This document shows, in pieces, positions 52,341-60,425 of a stretch of DNA of 64,000 nucleotides. A program made the translations under genes and the position numbers. The stretch comes from Streptomyces lomondensis. Lineage in GTDB: Bacteria; Actinomycetota; Actinomycetes; Streptomycetales; Streptomycetaceae. The notes beneath the pieces were generated by a model that ran no database searches, was not told the DNA's origin, and worked only from the letters and a program-made list of their open reading frames with translations. Where the stretch lies: the NCBI RefSeq assembly GCF_014651035.1, contig NZ_BMWC01000001.1:1147581-1211580 (forward strand). Reading direction: 5' to 3'. Every line of letters begins with the position of its first letter. Position 1 is the first letter of the stretch.

Positions 52341-53708
52341 ATGTCTGTCTCCACCCTTGCCACCGCCCCGTCCGTCTGTGCCCCGCTGCCCGTTCTGGGC
52401 CGGGACGTCACCGTGCCGCTCGTCACCGGTGGCGAGGTCACCTACGCCGCGCTCGACTACGCCGCCAGCGCCCCGGCGCTCCAGCGGGTCTGGGACGACG
52501 TCGCCGCCTACGCGCCGTACTACGGCAGCGTCCACCGCGGTGCCGGGTACCTGTCCCAGCTGTCGACCGACCTGTTCGAGAACGCCCGCCGGACCGTCGC
52601 GGAGTTCCTCGACTGCCGTGCGGGCGACCAGGTGGTGTTCACCCGGTCCACCACCGACTCACTCAACCTCCTCGCCGCCGCGCTCCCGGCCGGCTGCCAG
52701 GTCTTCGTGTTCGAGACCGAGCACCACGCCGCCCTGCTGCCCTGGCGGGGTGCCCGTGTCACCTACCTCGATGCGCCGAGCAGCCCCCGCCAGGCCGTCG
52801 AGATGCTGGAGCGCGCCCTCGCCGACCGGGACCCCTACGGGCCGGCCCTGGTCTGCGTCACCGGCGCCTCGAACGTCACCGGCGAGCTGTGGCCCGTACG
52901 GGAACTCGCTGCGGCCGCGCACGCCCACGGCGCCCGGATCGTGCTGGACGCCGCTCAGCTCGCCCCGCACCACCCCGTGTCCGTCGCCGACCTCGACGTC
53001 GACTGGGTCGCCTTCTCCGGGCACAAGCTGTACGCGCCCTTCGGCTCCGGCGTCCTGGCCGGGCGGGCCGACTGGCTGCGCGAGGCCGAGCCGTACCTCG
53101 CGGGCGGCGGCGCCTCGCGGAAGGTCTCGCGGCGCGAGGACGGGGGCGTCGACGTGGAGTGGCACGAGAGCGCCGCCCGCCACGAGGCCGGCTCCCCGAA
53201 CGTCATCGGCGCCTACGCCATCGCCTCCGCCTGCAAGGCCCTCACCGAGGCCGGGTTCGACACCCTGGTCGCCCGCGAGCAGTACCTGATCGAGAAGGTG
53301 CGCGCGGGGCTCGCCGAGGTGCCGGAGGTCCGGATCCTCTCCCTCTTCGGGGACGACGCCCCGCGCGTCGGTGTCCTCTCCTTCGTCGTCGACGGCTGGA
53401 ACAGCTCCCACTTCGCCGCCGCCCTCTCCGCCGAGTACGGCATCGGCGTACGGGACGGGCTGTTCTGCGCCCACCCGCTGGTGCGCACGCTGCTCGGCAG
53501 CGACCCGCAGACGCAGGGCGAGTGCGGGGCGCCCGAGGCCGCGCCCGGGGAGAGGTCGCTCAACGCCATCCGGGTCAGCTTCGGCGCGGGTACGCCGGAC
53601 GAGCATGTCGAGCGGTTCCTGCGGGCCGTGAAGGAGCTGGTGGCGGACGGGGCGCGGTGGAGCTACCGCACGGAGGACGGGCGCTGCGTGCCGGACACGT
53701 CCGCCTGA
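52341..53708 (+). CDS. Class V aminotransferase-fold PLP enzyme (desulfurase-like), riboswitch-controlled
   Basis: A 455-residue PLP enzyme of the SufS/CsdA-like group. PLP Lys229 lies in AFSGHKLYAPFGSG; LDAAQLAPHHPVSV is the cofactor Asp region, and FTRSTTDSLNLLAAAL the phosphate-binding loop. Residues 55-72 (VAAYAPYYGSVHRGAGYLSQ) match group II desulfurases. The active-site Cys loop is not in the standard position; GLFCAHPLVRTLL near 375 may supply it. The SAM-IV riboswitch points to a role in sulfur or methionine metabolism, not general transamination. The last 46 bases overlap the convergent glycerate kinase gene. Confidence 0.87.
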   Translation: MSVSTLATAPSVCAPLPVLGRDVTVPLVTGGEVTYAALDYAASAPALQRVWDDVAAYAPYYGSVHRGAGYLSQLSTDLFENARRTVAEFLDCRAGDQVVFTRSTTDSLNLLAAALPAGCQVFVFETEHHAALLPWRGARVTYLDAPSSPRQAVEMLERALADRDPYGPALVCVTGASNVTGELWPVRELAAAAHAHGARIVLDAAQLAPHHPVSVADLDVDWVAFSGHKLYAPFGSGVLAGRADWLREAEPYLAGGGASRKVSRREDGGVDVEWHESAARHEAGSPNVIGAYAIASACKALTEAGFDTLVAREQYLIEKVRAGLAEVPEVRILSLFGDDAPRVGVLSFVVDGWNSSHFAAALSAEYGIGVRDGLFCAHPLVRTLLGSDPQTQGECGAPEAAPGERSLNAIRVSFGAGTPDEHVERFLRAVKELVADGARWSYRTEDGRCVPDTSA

Positions 53709-54955
53709 ACGGCCGCGGCGGGGGGCTCCGCCTGAACTCCGGTGATGGGTACTTCCGTTTGAACGCCGGTACCGGGCACCTCCGTCGGGACGGCCGCACC
53801 GGACACCACCGGCAGGCGGGTGCCCAGGACGATCATCCGCAGGGCGCGCTCCGTGGCGTCGGTGAGCAGTTCGCTGGCGCGGAGCAGGGCCTCGGACAGG
53901 GCCATCGGGGCGGGCAGGATGCCGTGGCAGGCGTCCACGCCCGGCACCTCGTGGGCGCCCTCGCCGAGCGTGCCGGCCAGGGCCAGGACCGGGCGGCCGT
54001 GGAGCTTGGCGCGGCGGGCCACCTCGGCGGGGACCTTGCCGCGCGGCGTCTGGTAATCCAGGGCGCCCTCGGCGGTGATGACCAGGTCGGCGCGGGCCAG
54101 GCGGGCGTCCAGGTCGAGGTGGTGCAGCAGCACGTCGAAGCGGGGGAGGAGGCGGGCGCCGAGCGCGGCGAGGCCGGCTCCCAGGCCCCCGGAGGCTCCG
54201 GTTCCGGGGTCGGACCGGAGGTTGGTGTCCGGGACGGCGACGTCCCGGGTGAGGACGAAGGCCCAGTTCTCCAGGCCGTCCGACAACTCCTCGACCTGCT
54301 CCGGCGTGGCACCCTTCTGCGGACCGAAGACCCGGGCCACACCGCGCTCGCCGCACAGCACGTTGTACGGATTGCAGGCGACGAGCAGCTCCACGTCGGC
54401 GAGACGCGGGTCCAGGCCGGTCGGGTCGATCCTGTGCAGCCGGTTCAACTCCCGCCCGCCGTACGGGAGTTCCTGCCCGCTCTCGTCCAGGAGCCGGGCG
54501 CCCAGCGCCTGGAGCGCCCCCGCGCCCCCGTCCGAGGTGCCCGAGTCGCCGCAGCCGACGAGGATCCGCCGTACGCCCGAGTCGAGCGCGGAGCGGAGCA
54601 GTTCGCCGACGCCGTACGTGGTGGTGGCGCCAGGGTCGCGCAGGTCGTGCGGGACGAGGGAGAGGCCGGCGACCGCCGCCATCTCCACCACGGCCGTGTC
54701 CCCGTCGCCCAGCAGGGCGAAGTGGGCGGCGATGGTCTCCCCGACCGGGCCGGTCGCGGGCACGGTGACGATCCGGCCCCCGGTCGCGGCGGCCAGGGCG
54801 ATGGCCGTGCCCTCACCGCCGTCCACCAGCGGCACGAGGTCGATCTCGGCGTCGGGCAGGACTCGGCGTACGCCGGCCGCGATGGCGTCGGCGGCGGCCT
54901 CCGCGGACAGGGACTCCTTGAAACCGCTGGGGGCTACGACGACACGGGTCAGCAT
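53663..54955 (-). CDS. glxK: Glycerate kinase, GlxK type
   Basis: A 430-residue kinase that phosphorylates D-glycerate. Family blocks: VVAPSGFKESLSAEAAADAI at the start, LVDGGEGTAIALA, GCGDSGTSDGGAGALQALGA (the glycine-rich site near 150) and ITAEGALDYQTPRGKVPAEV. The last 50 residues are a Val/Pro/Thr-rich tail with a repeated GTGVQTEVP-like unit, beyond the normal fold; the end overlaps the aminotransferase gene. The ATG at 54955 is conventional. The SLC13 permease gene lies ten bases upstream, so uptake and use of a carboxylate such as glycerate may be linked. Confidence 0.92.
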   Translation of the reverse strand: MLTRVVVAPSGFKESLSAEAAADAIAAGVRRVLPDAEIDLVPLVDGGEGTAIALAAATGGRIVTVPATGPVGETIAAHFALLGDGDTAVVEMAAVAGLSLVPHDLRDPGATTTYGVGELLRSALDSGVRRILVGCGDSGTSDGGAGALQALGARLLDESGQELPYGGRELNRLHRIDPTGLDPRLADVELLVACNPYNVLCGERGVARVFGPQKGATPEQVEELSDGLENWAFVLTRDVAVPDTNLRSDPGTGASGGLGAGLAALGARLLPRFDVLLHHLDLDARLARADLVITAEGALDYQTPRGKVPAEVARRAKLHGRPVLALAGTLGEGAHEVPGVDACHGILPAPMALSEALLRASELLTDATERALRMIVLGTRLPVVSGAAVPTEVPGTGVQTEVPITGVQAEPPAAAVQADVSGTQRPSSVR

Positions 54956-54965
54956 GGTGGGCTCC

Positions 54966-56381
54966 TTAACGGGTGACGGACACGCCGAGCAGCGGCCAGA
55001 CCGCGACGGCGAAGAGGAGGACGAGGGCGGCGGTGAGCGGGGCCAGGAAGGCGGACAGCCGCAGCAGGTCGCGCGGGGTGTAGGTGGGGGTGCCGGGGAT
55101 CTGCGAGTAGAGCGTGACCGGCTTGGCGGAGGCGGGCAGCGTGTGGCAGAAGCCCGCGGCGGCGGTGGAGGCGAGGGCGGCGGCGACCGGGTTGACCCCG
55201 ACGCCGACGGAGGCGGCCACGACCAGCGGCACCAGGACCGACGAGCGGGCGGAGCGGGACTGGAGGACCAGATGGGCCGCCGTGCTGATGACGATCACGA
55301 TCGCCAGGAACACCACCGGGGGCTCGTTCGTCGGCAGCCCGGCGACCAGCCACTTCGCCGCCCCCGAGTCGGCGAGCGCGACGCCCATCGCCATCGTCGC
55401 CGCCATGAACAGCAGCAGCGACCAGGGGACGGTCTTCAGCGCGTCCTTCAGACGTACGGTGCCGAGGGCCGGCGAGGAGGCCACGATCGCGCCGATCAGC
55501 GCCACGATCGCGGGCGGCAGGCGGTGCAGCGGCTCACTGCACCACAGCAGCACGACCGTGGCGAGCAGCAGGGCGCAGCGCTTCTCGGCCTGCGTCCAGG
55601 GGCCGGTGACCGACTGCTCGCTGTGCTCCTGGATCTGCTCGGCGGTGATGTGGACGGGGCCGCGCCGGTCCTCGCGGCGGGTCGTCGTCAGCAGCACCAG
55701 CTCGGCGGCCAGGTGGGAGGAGGCGACGGCCAGCGGCAGACCCACCAGCAGCCACTCCGTGAAGCCGATGTGCTGCCCGGTCGCCTCGAACAGCACCGAC
55801 ACGGTGATCAGATGCGCTCCGGCGCCGATCAGGGTCGCCACCGCCGACAGCAGGATCACCGTCGGGAACAGCAGCGCCAGCATCACGACCAGTCGTTTCC
55901 GGTCGGCGAGGACCTTGGCGAGGGCCAGGAACACCGGCAGTGCGAGCGCGGCCCGGCCGGAGGTGGCCGGCACCGCGAACGCCGTGACGACCAGGGCCGC
56001 CGTCGTCAGGTGCACGAGTTGCCGCACGGTACGCGCGCCGCTGACGAGGAAGACCGCCGCCCGTCCGGCGAGCCCGGTCCGGGCCACCGCCGCCGCCAGG
56101 ACGAACGCGCAGATCAGCAGCCACACCGTGGAGTCACCGAGGGTGCCGAACAGGGTGTCGTTGCTGATCACGCCCGTCACCGTGAGGGCCAGTGCGGCGC
56201 CCAGCGCGATGTACGTGTCGTCGATCGACGTCCCGATCCAGGCGCAGGTCGCCAGGATGAACACGACGAGGGTGAAGCGGGCGTCGCCGCCGAGCCCCGG
56301 GAAGTTCCTGGGGATGGCCAGCAGCGTGCACAGCGACAGCGCCGCGCACAGGGCGGTGAGAGCTCGTGGGTTCCATGTCAC
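54966..56381 (-). CDS. SLC13-family (DASS) carboxylate permease
   Basis: A 471-residue transporter with about 12 hydrophobic segments and a hydrophilic central loop (TTRREDRRGPVHITAEQIQE, about 215-245). The two-fold repeat shows helix-hairpin motifs with the conserved Ser/Asn-Thr positions (AVPATSGRAALALP and, in the second half, LPASAKPVTLYSQIPGTPTY). Homologues carry di- or tricarboxylates with sodium or protons. GTG start at 56381. glxK follows after ten bases, which suggests one transcript. Substrate unproven. Confidence 0.85.
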   Translation of the reverse strand: MTWNPRALTALCAALSLCTLLAIPRNFPGLGGDARFTLVVFILATCAWIGTSIDDTYIALGAALALTVTGVISNDTLFGTLGDSTVWLLICAFVLAAAVARTGLAGRAAVFLVSGARTVRQLVHLTTAALVVTAFAVPATSGRAALALPVFLALAKVLADRKRLVVMLALLFPTVILLSAVATLIGAGAHLITVSVLFEATGQHIGFTEWLLVGLPLAVASSHLAAELVLLTTTRREDRRGPVHITAEQIQEHSEQSVTGPWTQAEKRCALLLATVVLLWCSEPLHRLPPAIVALIGAIVASSPALGTVRLKDALKTVPWSLLLFMAATMAMGVALADSGAAKWLVAGLPTNEPPVVFLAIVIVISTAAHLVLQSRSARSSVLVPLVVAASVGVGVNPVAAALASTAAAGFCHTLPASAKPVTLYSQIPGTPTYTPRDLLRLSAFLAPLTAALVLLFAVAVWPLLGVSVTR

Positions 56382-56438
56382 GTCATCGAGGGTTCACCCG
56401 GGCGGTGAGCCGTCGATGAGCCGAACATGAAAGGAACT

Positions 56439-57104
56439 TCACCCGGTGGGGAGCCGGTACCCCATCCCGCGCACGGTCTCCACCCGCTCCGCGCCGAGCT
56501 TCTTGCGCAGAGTGCGGACGTAGACGTCCACGATGTTGGAGCCGGGGTCGAAGTCGTAGCCCCACACGTGGGACAGGATCTGCTCGCGGGACAGCACCTG
56601 GCCCGGATGGCGCAGGAACAGCTCCAGCAGCACGAACTCACGGGCCGTCAGATCGACGGTCCGGTCGTCGGCCCTGGCCCGGCGCGTACGCAGGTCCAGG
56701 CTCAGCGAGCCCGACCTGAGCACCGTCACCTCCGGCGCCCGCGCCGCCGTACGGAGCCGCAGCCGCACCCGGGCGAGCAGCTCCTCGAAGCGGAACGGCT
56801 TGGTCATCCAGTCGTCGGCGCCGCCCTCCAGGCCGGCCACCGTGTCCCGGACGGAGTCCCGCGCGGTCAGCACGATCACCGGGGTGGTCACCCGCGCCTC
56901 GCGCAGCTCGCGCAGGATCGTGAAGCCGTCGCGGCCGGGCAGGTTGATGTCCAGGACGACGAGGTCGAAGCCGCCGGTCAGGGCGTACTCGTAGCCGGCG
57001 TCGCCGTCGGTGACGACGGTCGTGGTGAAACCGTTCGAGCGCAGGCCTTTCTCGACGAAGGAGGCGATGCGCTCCTCGTCCTCGACGATGAGGATGCGGT
57101 TCAC
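56439..57104 (-). CDS. Response regulator, OmpR/PhoB type
   Basis: A 221-residue regulator. Receiver: ILIVEDEERIASFVEKGLRS with the acidic pair at 8-9, phosphorylation Asp in LVVLDINLPGRDG near residue 52, and Lys in DWMTKPFRFEELL. The C-terminal winged helix has LTAREFVLLELFLRHPGQVL and VDVYVRTLRKKLG. GTG start overlapping the kinase stop... the kinase gene lies upstream (57101-58615), and the GTGA overlap couples the two. Targets unknown; the SLC13/glxK genes downstream are candidates. Confidence 0.94.
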   Translation of the reverse strand: MNRILIVEDEERIASFVEKGLRSNGFTTTVVTDGDAGYEYALTGGFDLVVLDINLPGRDGFTILRELREARVTTPVIVLTARDSVRDTVAGLEGGADDWMTKPFRFEELLARVRLRLRTAARAPEVTVLRSGSLSLDLRTRRARADDRTVDLTAREFVLLELFLRHPGQVLSREQILSHVWGYDFDPGSNIVDVYVRTLRKKLGAERVETVRGMGYRLPTG

Positions 57105-58615
57105 GTGTGGTGGCCTTCCGGTACCTGGGGAGCGGGCAGAACGAGGGTGAAGGTGGCGCCGCCGCCGGGGGTGTCGGACAGCCGTACCCGCCCGTGGTGC
57201 CCCTCGGCGATGGCCTTGACGATGGCCAGTCCGAGCCCGGCGCCGGAGCCGCGTGCTCCGCGCCGGGAGGTGCCCCGCCGGAAGCGTTCGAAGATGATCT
57301 CGGCGTCCTGCGGCTGCACACCGGGACCCGAGTCGGCGACGTACAGCTCCAGGTGCGGGCCGGCGGTCCGGGAGCCGATGCGGATGGTCTCGCCGGGCGT
57401 GGTGTGCTGCACGGCGTTCTGCGCGAGCTGCACCATGGCCTGGGTGATCCGCTGGAAGTCCAGTTCGGCCTCCACGTCGGCGACTTCGGCGAGCCGCCAG
57501 TCGCGCTCGCCCAGGGTGCGGGCCTTGACGAAGACGTCGGCGGTGAGTTCGGCGACCTGGGCCGGCTCGGGCACCACGAAGTCGGGCCGTTCGGTCTTGG
57601 CGAGTACGAGCAGGTCCTCGACGATGCGGCTCATCCGGTCGAGTTCGTCGGTGACCAGCCGGACCGTCTCCTCGCGTTCGGCCGGGTCGTCGCCCATGAC
57701 CTCCAGATGGCCCCGCACGATGGTGATCGGGGTGCGCAGCTCGTGGCCGGCGTCGTCGACGAACTCGCGCTGCGCGGCGAACGCCCGGTCCAGCCGGTCG
57801 AGCATGCCGTTGAACGTCTCGGCGAGGGCCGCTATGTCGTCGGTTCCGTGCACGGGGATCCTCCGGGTGAGGTCCTGCTCGGTGATCTCCGCCGCCGCGG
57901 TGCGCACCACCCGCACCGGCCTGAGGATGCGTCCGGCGACCACCCAGGCGATGCCGGTGGTGAGCAGCAGGGCGACGCCGGAGATGACGAGCAGGCTGCG
58001 GAACACCGTGTCCACCCGCTCCCGCTCCCGCTCCGGGTGGATGGCCACGACGAACGCGGCGTCCGGCTCGGCACCCGCGCGGGCCACGGTGACCTTGGCC
58101 CACCGGATCTCGCCCTGCGGCCGGTGCAGGGTGCCGGTGGAGTCGGGCGAGTCGAAGATGCGGCGTTTGGCGTCGGCGTCCCGGTAGAGGGGCAGCCCGG
58201 CGCCGATGCCGCCCTGCTGCCGGATCTGGGCGAGATCGCCGTCCGCCCCGCGCACCAGGCCGATCAGTTCCTCGTCGGCGTCGGGGTTCTGCTGCTGGAG
58301 GAAGACGGTCAGCAGGCGGTCCGCACTGGCGAACGAACGGCCCGTCTCCGGGTCCTTGCCCCGCTCCTCGAAGCCGGCGAACTCCTCGGCCTCCTGGGTG
58401 AGCAGGCGGTTGATCCGGTTGTCCATGTCGCGCATCAGCAGGGAGCGGGTGGTGGTGGTCACCTCGACGAGCGCGACCGCCATGACGAGCAGCAACCACA
58501 GCAGGATGCGGACCCGGGCGGTGAGCCGCCGGCGGGCCGGGTCAGTTGGTGTCGCCGGGGCCGTCGTCGGGCCCGTCGTCTCCGGGGCCCTGGCCGCTGT
58601 CGTCGTCATCGTCAT
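57101..58615 (-). CDS. Sensor histidine kinase with HAMP domain
   Basis: A 504-residue membrane kinase. Helix 1 is at about 33-53 (ILLWLLLVMAVALVEVTTTT), an extracellular sensor domain of about 130 residues follows, then helix 2 near 185-205 (LLVISGVALLLTTGIAWVVA) and a HAMP linker (AAAEITEQDLTRRIPVHGTD). The HisKA box is FVDDAGHELRTPITIVRGHL, with the ATPase domain after it (QLAQNAVQHT, DSGPGVQPQDAE, GSGAGLGLAIVKAI). ATG at 58615; a second ATG two codons on has better ribosome binding site spacing. Its first 74 bases overlap the upstream small exported-protein gene. Confidence 0.93.
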   Translation of the reverse strand: MTMTTTAARAPETTGPTTAPATPTDPARRRLTARVRILLWLLLVMAVALVEVTTTTRSLLMRDMDNRINRLLTQEAEEFAGFEERGKDPETGRSFASADRLLTVFLQQQNPDADEELIGLVRGADGDLAQIRQQGGIGAGLPLYRDADAKRRIFDSPDSTGTLHRPQGEIRWAKVTVARAGAEPDAAFVVAIHPERERERVDTVFRSLLVISGVALLLTTGIAWVVAGRILRPVRVVRTAAAEITEQDLTRRIPVHGTDDIAALAETFNGMLDRLDRAFAAQREFVDDAGHELRTPITIVRGHLEVMGDDPAEREETVRLVTDELDRMSRIVEDLLVLAKTERPDFVVPEPAQVAELTADVFVKARTLGERDWRLAEVADVEAELDFQRITQAMVQLAQNAVQHTTPGETIRIGSRTAGPHLELYVADSGPGVQPQDAEIIFERFRRGTSRRGARGSGAGLGLAIVKAIAEGHHGRVRLSDTPGGGATFTLVLPAPQVPEGHHT

Positions 58616-58859
58616 CCCTCGTGGGACTGTCGGTCACCGGCTGCCGCGGCACCACCTCGTCGTCCGGGGACGGGTCGGGCGTCGGTTCGGGCTTGGGCGT
58701 GGGAGTGGGCTCGGGCGTGGGGGAGCCGCTGTCCAGTACCACCTCGGAGGGGGCCTTCGGTGGCTCGGGGCGGTCGGAGAGCGCGAAGCTGGTCGCCGCG
58801 ATGCCCAGCGGGATCAGAACGACGGCGGACAGGGCCGCCATACGACGTGTGAAAGCCAT
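58542..58859 (-). CDS. Small exported hydrophilic protein
   Basis: A 105-residue protein. Residues 1-30 form a signal or anchor (MAFTRRMAALSAVVLIPLG then IAATSFAL); the rest is a Pro/Thr/Glu-rich run (PTPEPTPTPKPEPTPDPSPD) and an Asp-rich end (DDDDDDSGQGPGDD). Such short, unfolded, exported proteins precede two-component genes in several streptomycetes, but no function is known. I chose the ATG at 58859; an ATG four codons earlier is possible. The 3' end overlaps the kinase gene by 74 bases in another frame. Confidence 0.7.
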   Translation of the reverse strand: MAFTRRMAALSAVVLIPLGIAATSFALSDRPEPPKAPSEVVLDSGSPTPEPTPTPKPEPTPDPSPDDEVVPRQPVTDSPTRDDDDDDSGQGPGDDGPDDGPGDTN

Positions 58860-58958
58860 GGTCCCGATCATTCGTCCGGAACCCGGCGAGAAGGATGAGG
58901 ACCGGATGAAGAACTCTTCATCCGGCGTCCGGCGTCCGGCATCCGGTCGGGCGGGTCC

Positions 58959-59240
58959 TCAGTTGTCCAGCCCGATCGAGAACGCCGCCTCCAGGTCGTG
59001 CTGCGAGTAGGTGCGGAACGCCACGTGCGTATCCGTCCCCTCGACACCGGGGATCTTGCTGATCCGGCCCGGGATGACCTCCGCCAGGTCCTCGTGCTGC
59101 TTCACCCGGACCATCGCGATCAGGTCGTAGGTGCCGGTGACGGAGAAGACCTCGCTGACGTTGTCCAGCGCCGCGATCGACTCCGCGATCTCGGGGATCC
59201 GGTCCACGCTGGTCTTGATGAGGACGATCGCGGTGATCAC
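58959..59240 (-). CDS. Stand-alone Lrp/AsnC ligand-binding (RAM) domain protein
   Basis: A 93-residue protein, MITAIVLIKTSVDRIPEIAE, with VSEVFSVTGTYDLIAMVRVK and a GVEGTDTHVAFRTY block. This is the RAM effector domain of Lrp/AsnC regulators without the DNA-binding half. Such proteins bind amino acids or partner with full-length Lrp proteins. GTG start inside the stop of the upstream rhomboid gene (GTGA), so the two are co-translated. Confidence 0.9.
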   Translation of the reverse strand: MITAIVLIKTSVDRIPEIAESIAALDNVSEVFSVTGTYDLIAMVRVKQHEDLAEVIPGRISKIPGVEGTDTHVAFRTYSQHDLEAAFSIGLDN

Positions 59241-59989
59241 GGCTGGTTCTCTCCCTCGGGGGCCGGAGCAGGGGCGGCCTTCACTCTAGTAGGGCTGGCC
59301 GGGCGGCCGTAGCGGACCGAGGCGTAGCCGAAGCCGAGCCCGAATCCGACCAGGTGGGCGAGGTAGGCGACCCCCGGCCCGTCCGAGGCCCGCCCCGCGG
59401 CCAGCCACTGCAGGGCCGCCCAGAACGGCAGGACGATCCACGCCGGGAAGCGCACCGGCAGGAAGAAGAGGAACGGCAGGAGACTGGTCACCCTGGCCCG
59501 GGGGAACAGGTACAGGAACGCGCCGACGACGGCCGAGATCGCCCCCGAGGCGCCGACCAGGGACTGCCCGGAGTCCGCGTTGGCGACGGCGTAGCCCAGC
59601 AGGGCCAGGTAGCCGCAGCCGACGTAGAACAGGGTGAACTGCACCCGGCCCATCCGTTCCTCGGTCATCGCCCCGAAGACGTAGAGGAAGAGCATGTTGC
59701 CGAGCAGGTGCACCCAGCTGCCGTGGACGAAGAGCGCTGTCGCGGGGGTCAGGGCGGATCCCGCCGACCCCTCGAACAGTTCTGCGGGGATCACGCCCCA
59801 GCGCCGGAAGTAGGCCCGCTGCGCGGCGAGCAGGTCGTCGCCCGCGCCGTACGCCGGATTCAGGCCCGAGGCGGGCCCGGCCAGGAAGAGAAGGCAGCAC
59901 AGGGCGATCAGTGAGTACGTCACCGGCGCCGACGACCCCCGGACCGATCTGCCGGCCCGGACGATCGACGCAGTCCACTTGCTGATCAT
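59237..59989 (-). CDS. Rhomboid-family intramembrane serine protease
   Basis: A 250-residue protein with six or seven hydrophobic helices. The catalytic Ser is in the GxSG motif of SLVGASGAISAVVGA (about residue 148) and the His in VAYLAHLVGFGLGFGYASV (about 223). FVHGSWVHLLGNMLFLYVFG is the conserved HxxxN-type second helix, and EERMGRVQF follows it. It cleaves transmembrane substrates within the bilayer; substrate unknown. ATG at 59989; a GTG two codons upstream is possible. The stop overlaps the RAM-protein start. Confidence 0.9.
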   Translation of the reverse strand: MISKWTASIVRAGRSVRGSSAPVTYSLIALCCLLFLAGPASGLNPAYGAGDDLLAAQRAYFRRWGVIPAELFEGSAGSALTPATALFVHGSWVHLLGNMLFLYVFGAMTEERMGRVQFTLFYVGCGYLALLGYAVANADSGQSLVGASGAISAVVGAFLYLFPRARVTSLLPFLFFLPVRFPAWIVLPFWAALQWLAAGRASDGPGVAYLAHLVGFGLGFGYASVRYGRPASPTRVKAAPAPAPEGENQP

Positions 59990-60148
59990 GAACACAGAGC
60001 ATGACGTAACCGGACGCAACCGCACAGACCGCCTCGCCGCCGTAGACGCGTGGGCGACGAGGACCCGCCAGGCCGTAGGGTTACGAGCCACACGCACCGG
60101 GGATGCCGGTGGCGTCACGGACACTAGAAGGAAAGAGAACAGGTCACG

Positions 60149-60388
60149 ATGACGGTTCCCCTGCCGACCGCCGAGACGCGGTGGCGCTGCACCCTCTGCG
60201 GCAACCTCACGCGCTTCGACGTGACCCGCTCGTCGAAGGTCACCGAGTACGTTCACCTGGACCTGGCCGGAGAGCCGAAGGTCGAGGAGCGCGAGGTGCT
60301 CAGTGGGACCATCGAGTCGGTGCGCTGCCGCTGGTGCAACGCGGTGGACCAGGTGGAACTCGTGGACAGGCCGGGTGCCGGCTCCTGA
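60149..60388 (+). CDS. Small zinc-ribbon protein
   Basis: A 79-residue protein with two CxxC pairs, CTLCGN near residues 14-19 and CRWCNA near 60-65, enough for one zinc-ribbon site. The stretch between them is acidic with conserved-looking VTEYVHLDLAGEPKVEER. It could bind nucleic acid or protein; I know no specific role. AGGAAAGAGAA precedes the ATG. The NYN-domain gene follows 37 bases later and may be co-transcribed, which would suit an RNA-related role. Confidence 0.82.
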   Translation: MTVPLPTAETRWRCTLCGNLTRFDVTRSSKVTEYVHLDLAGEPKVEEREVLSGTIESVRCRWCNAVDQVELVDRPGAGS

Positions 60389-60425
60389 CGGGAGCTGGCC
60401 CCGCACAGGCATTGGGGTGTGACGG

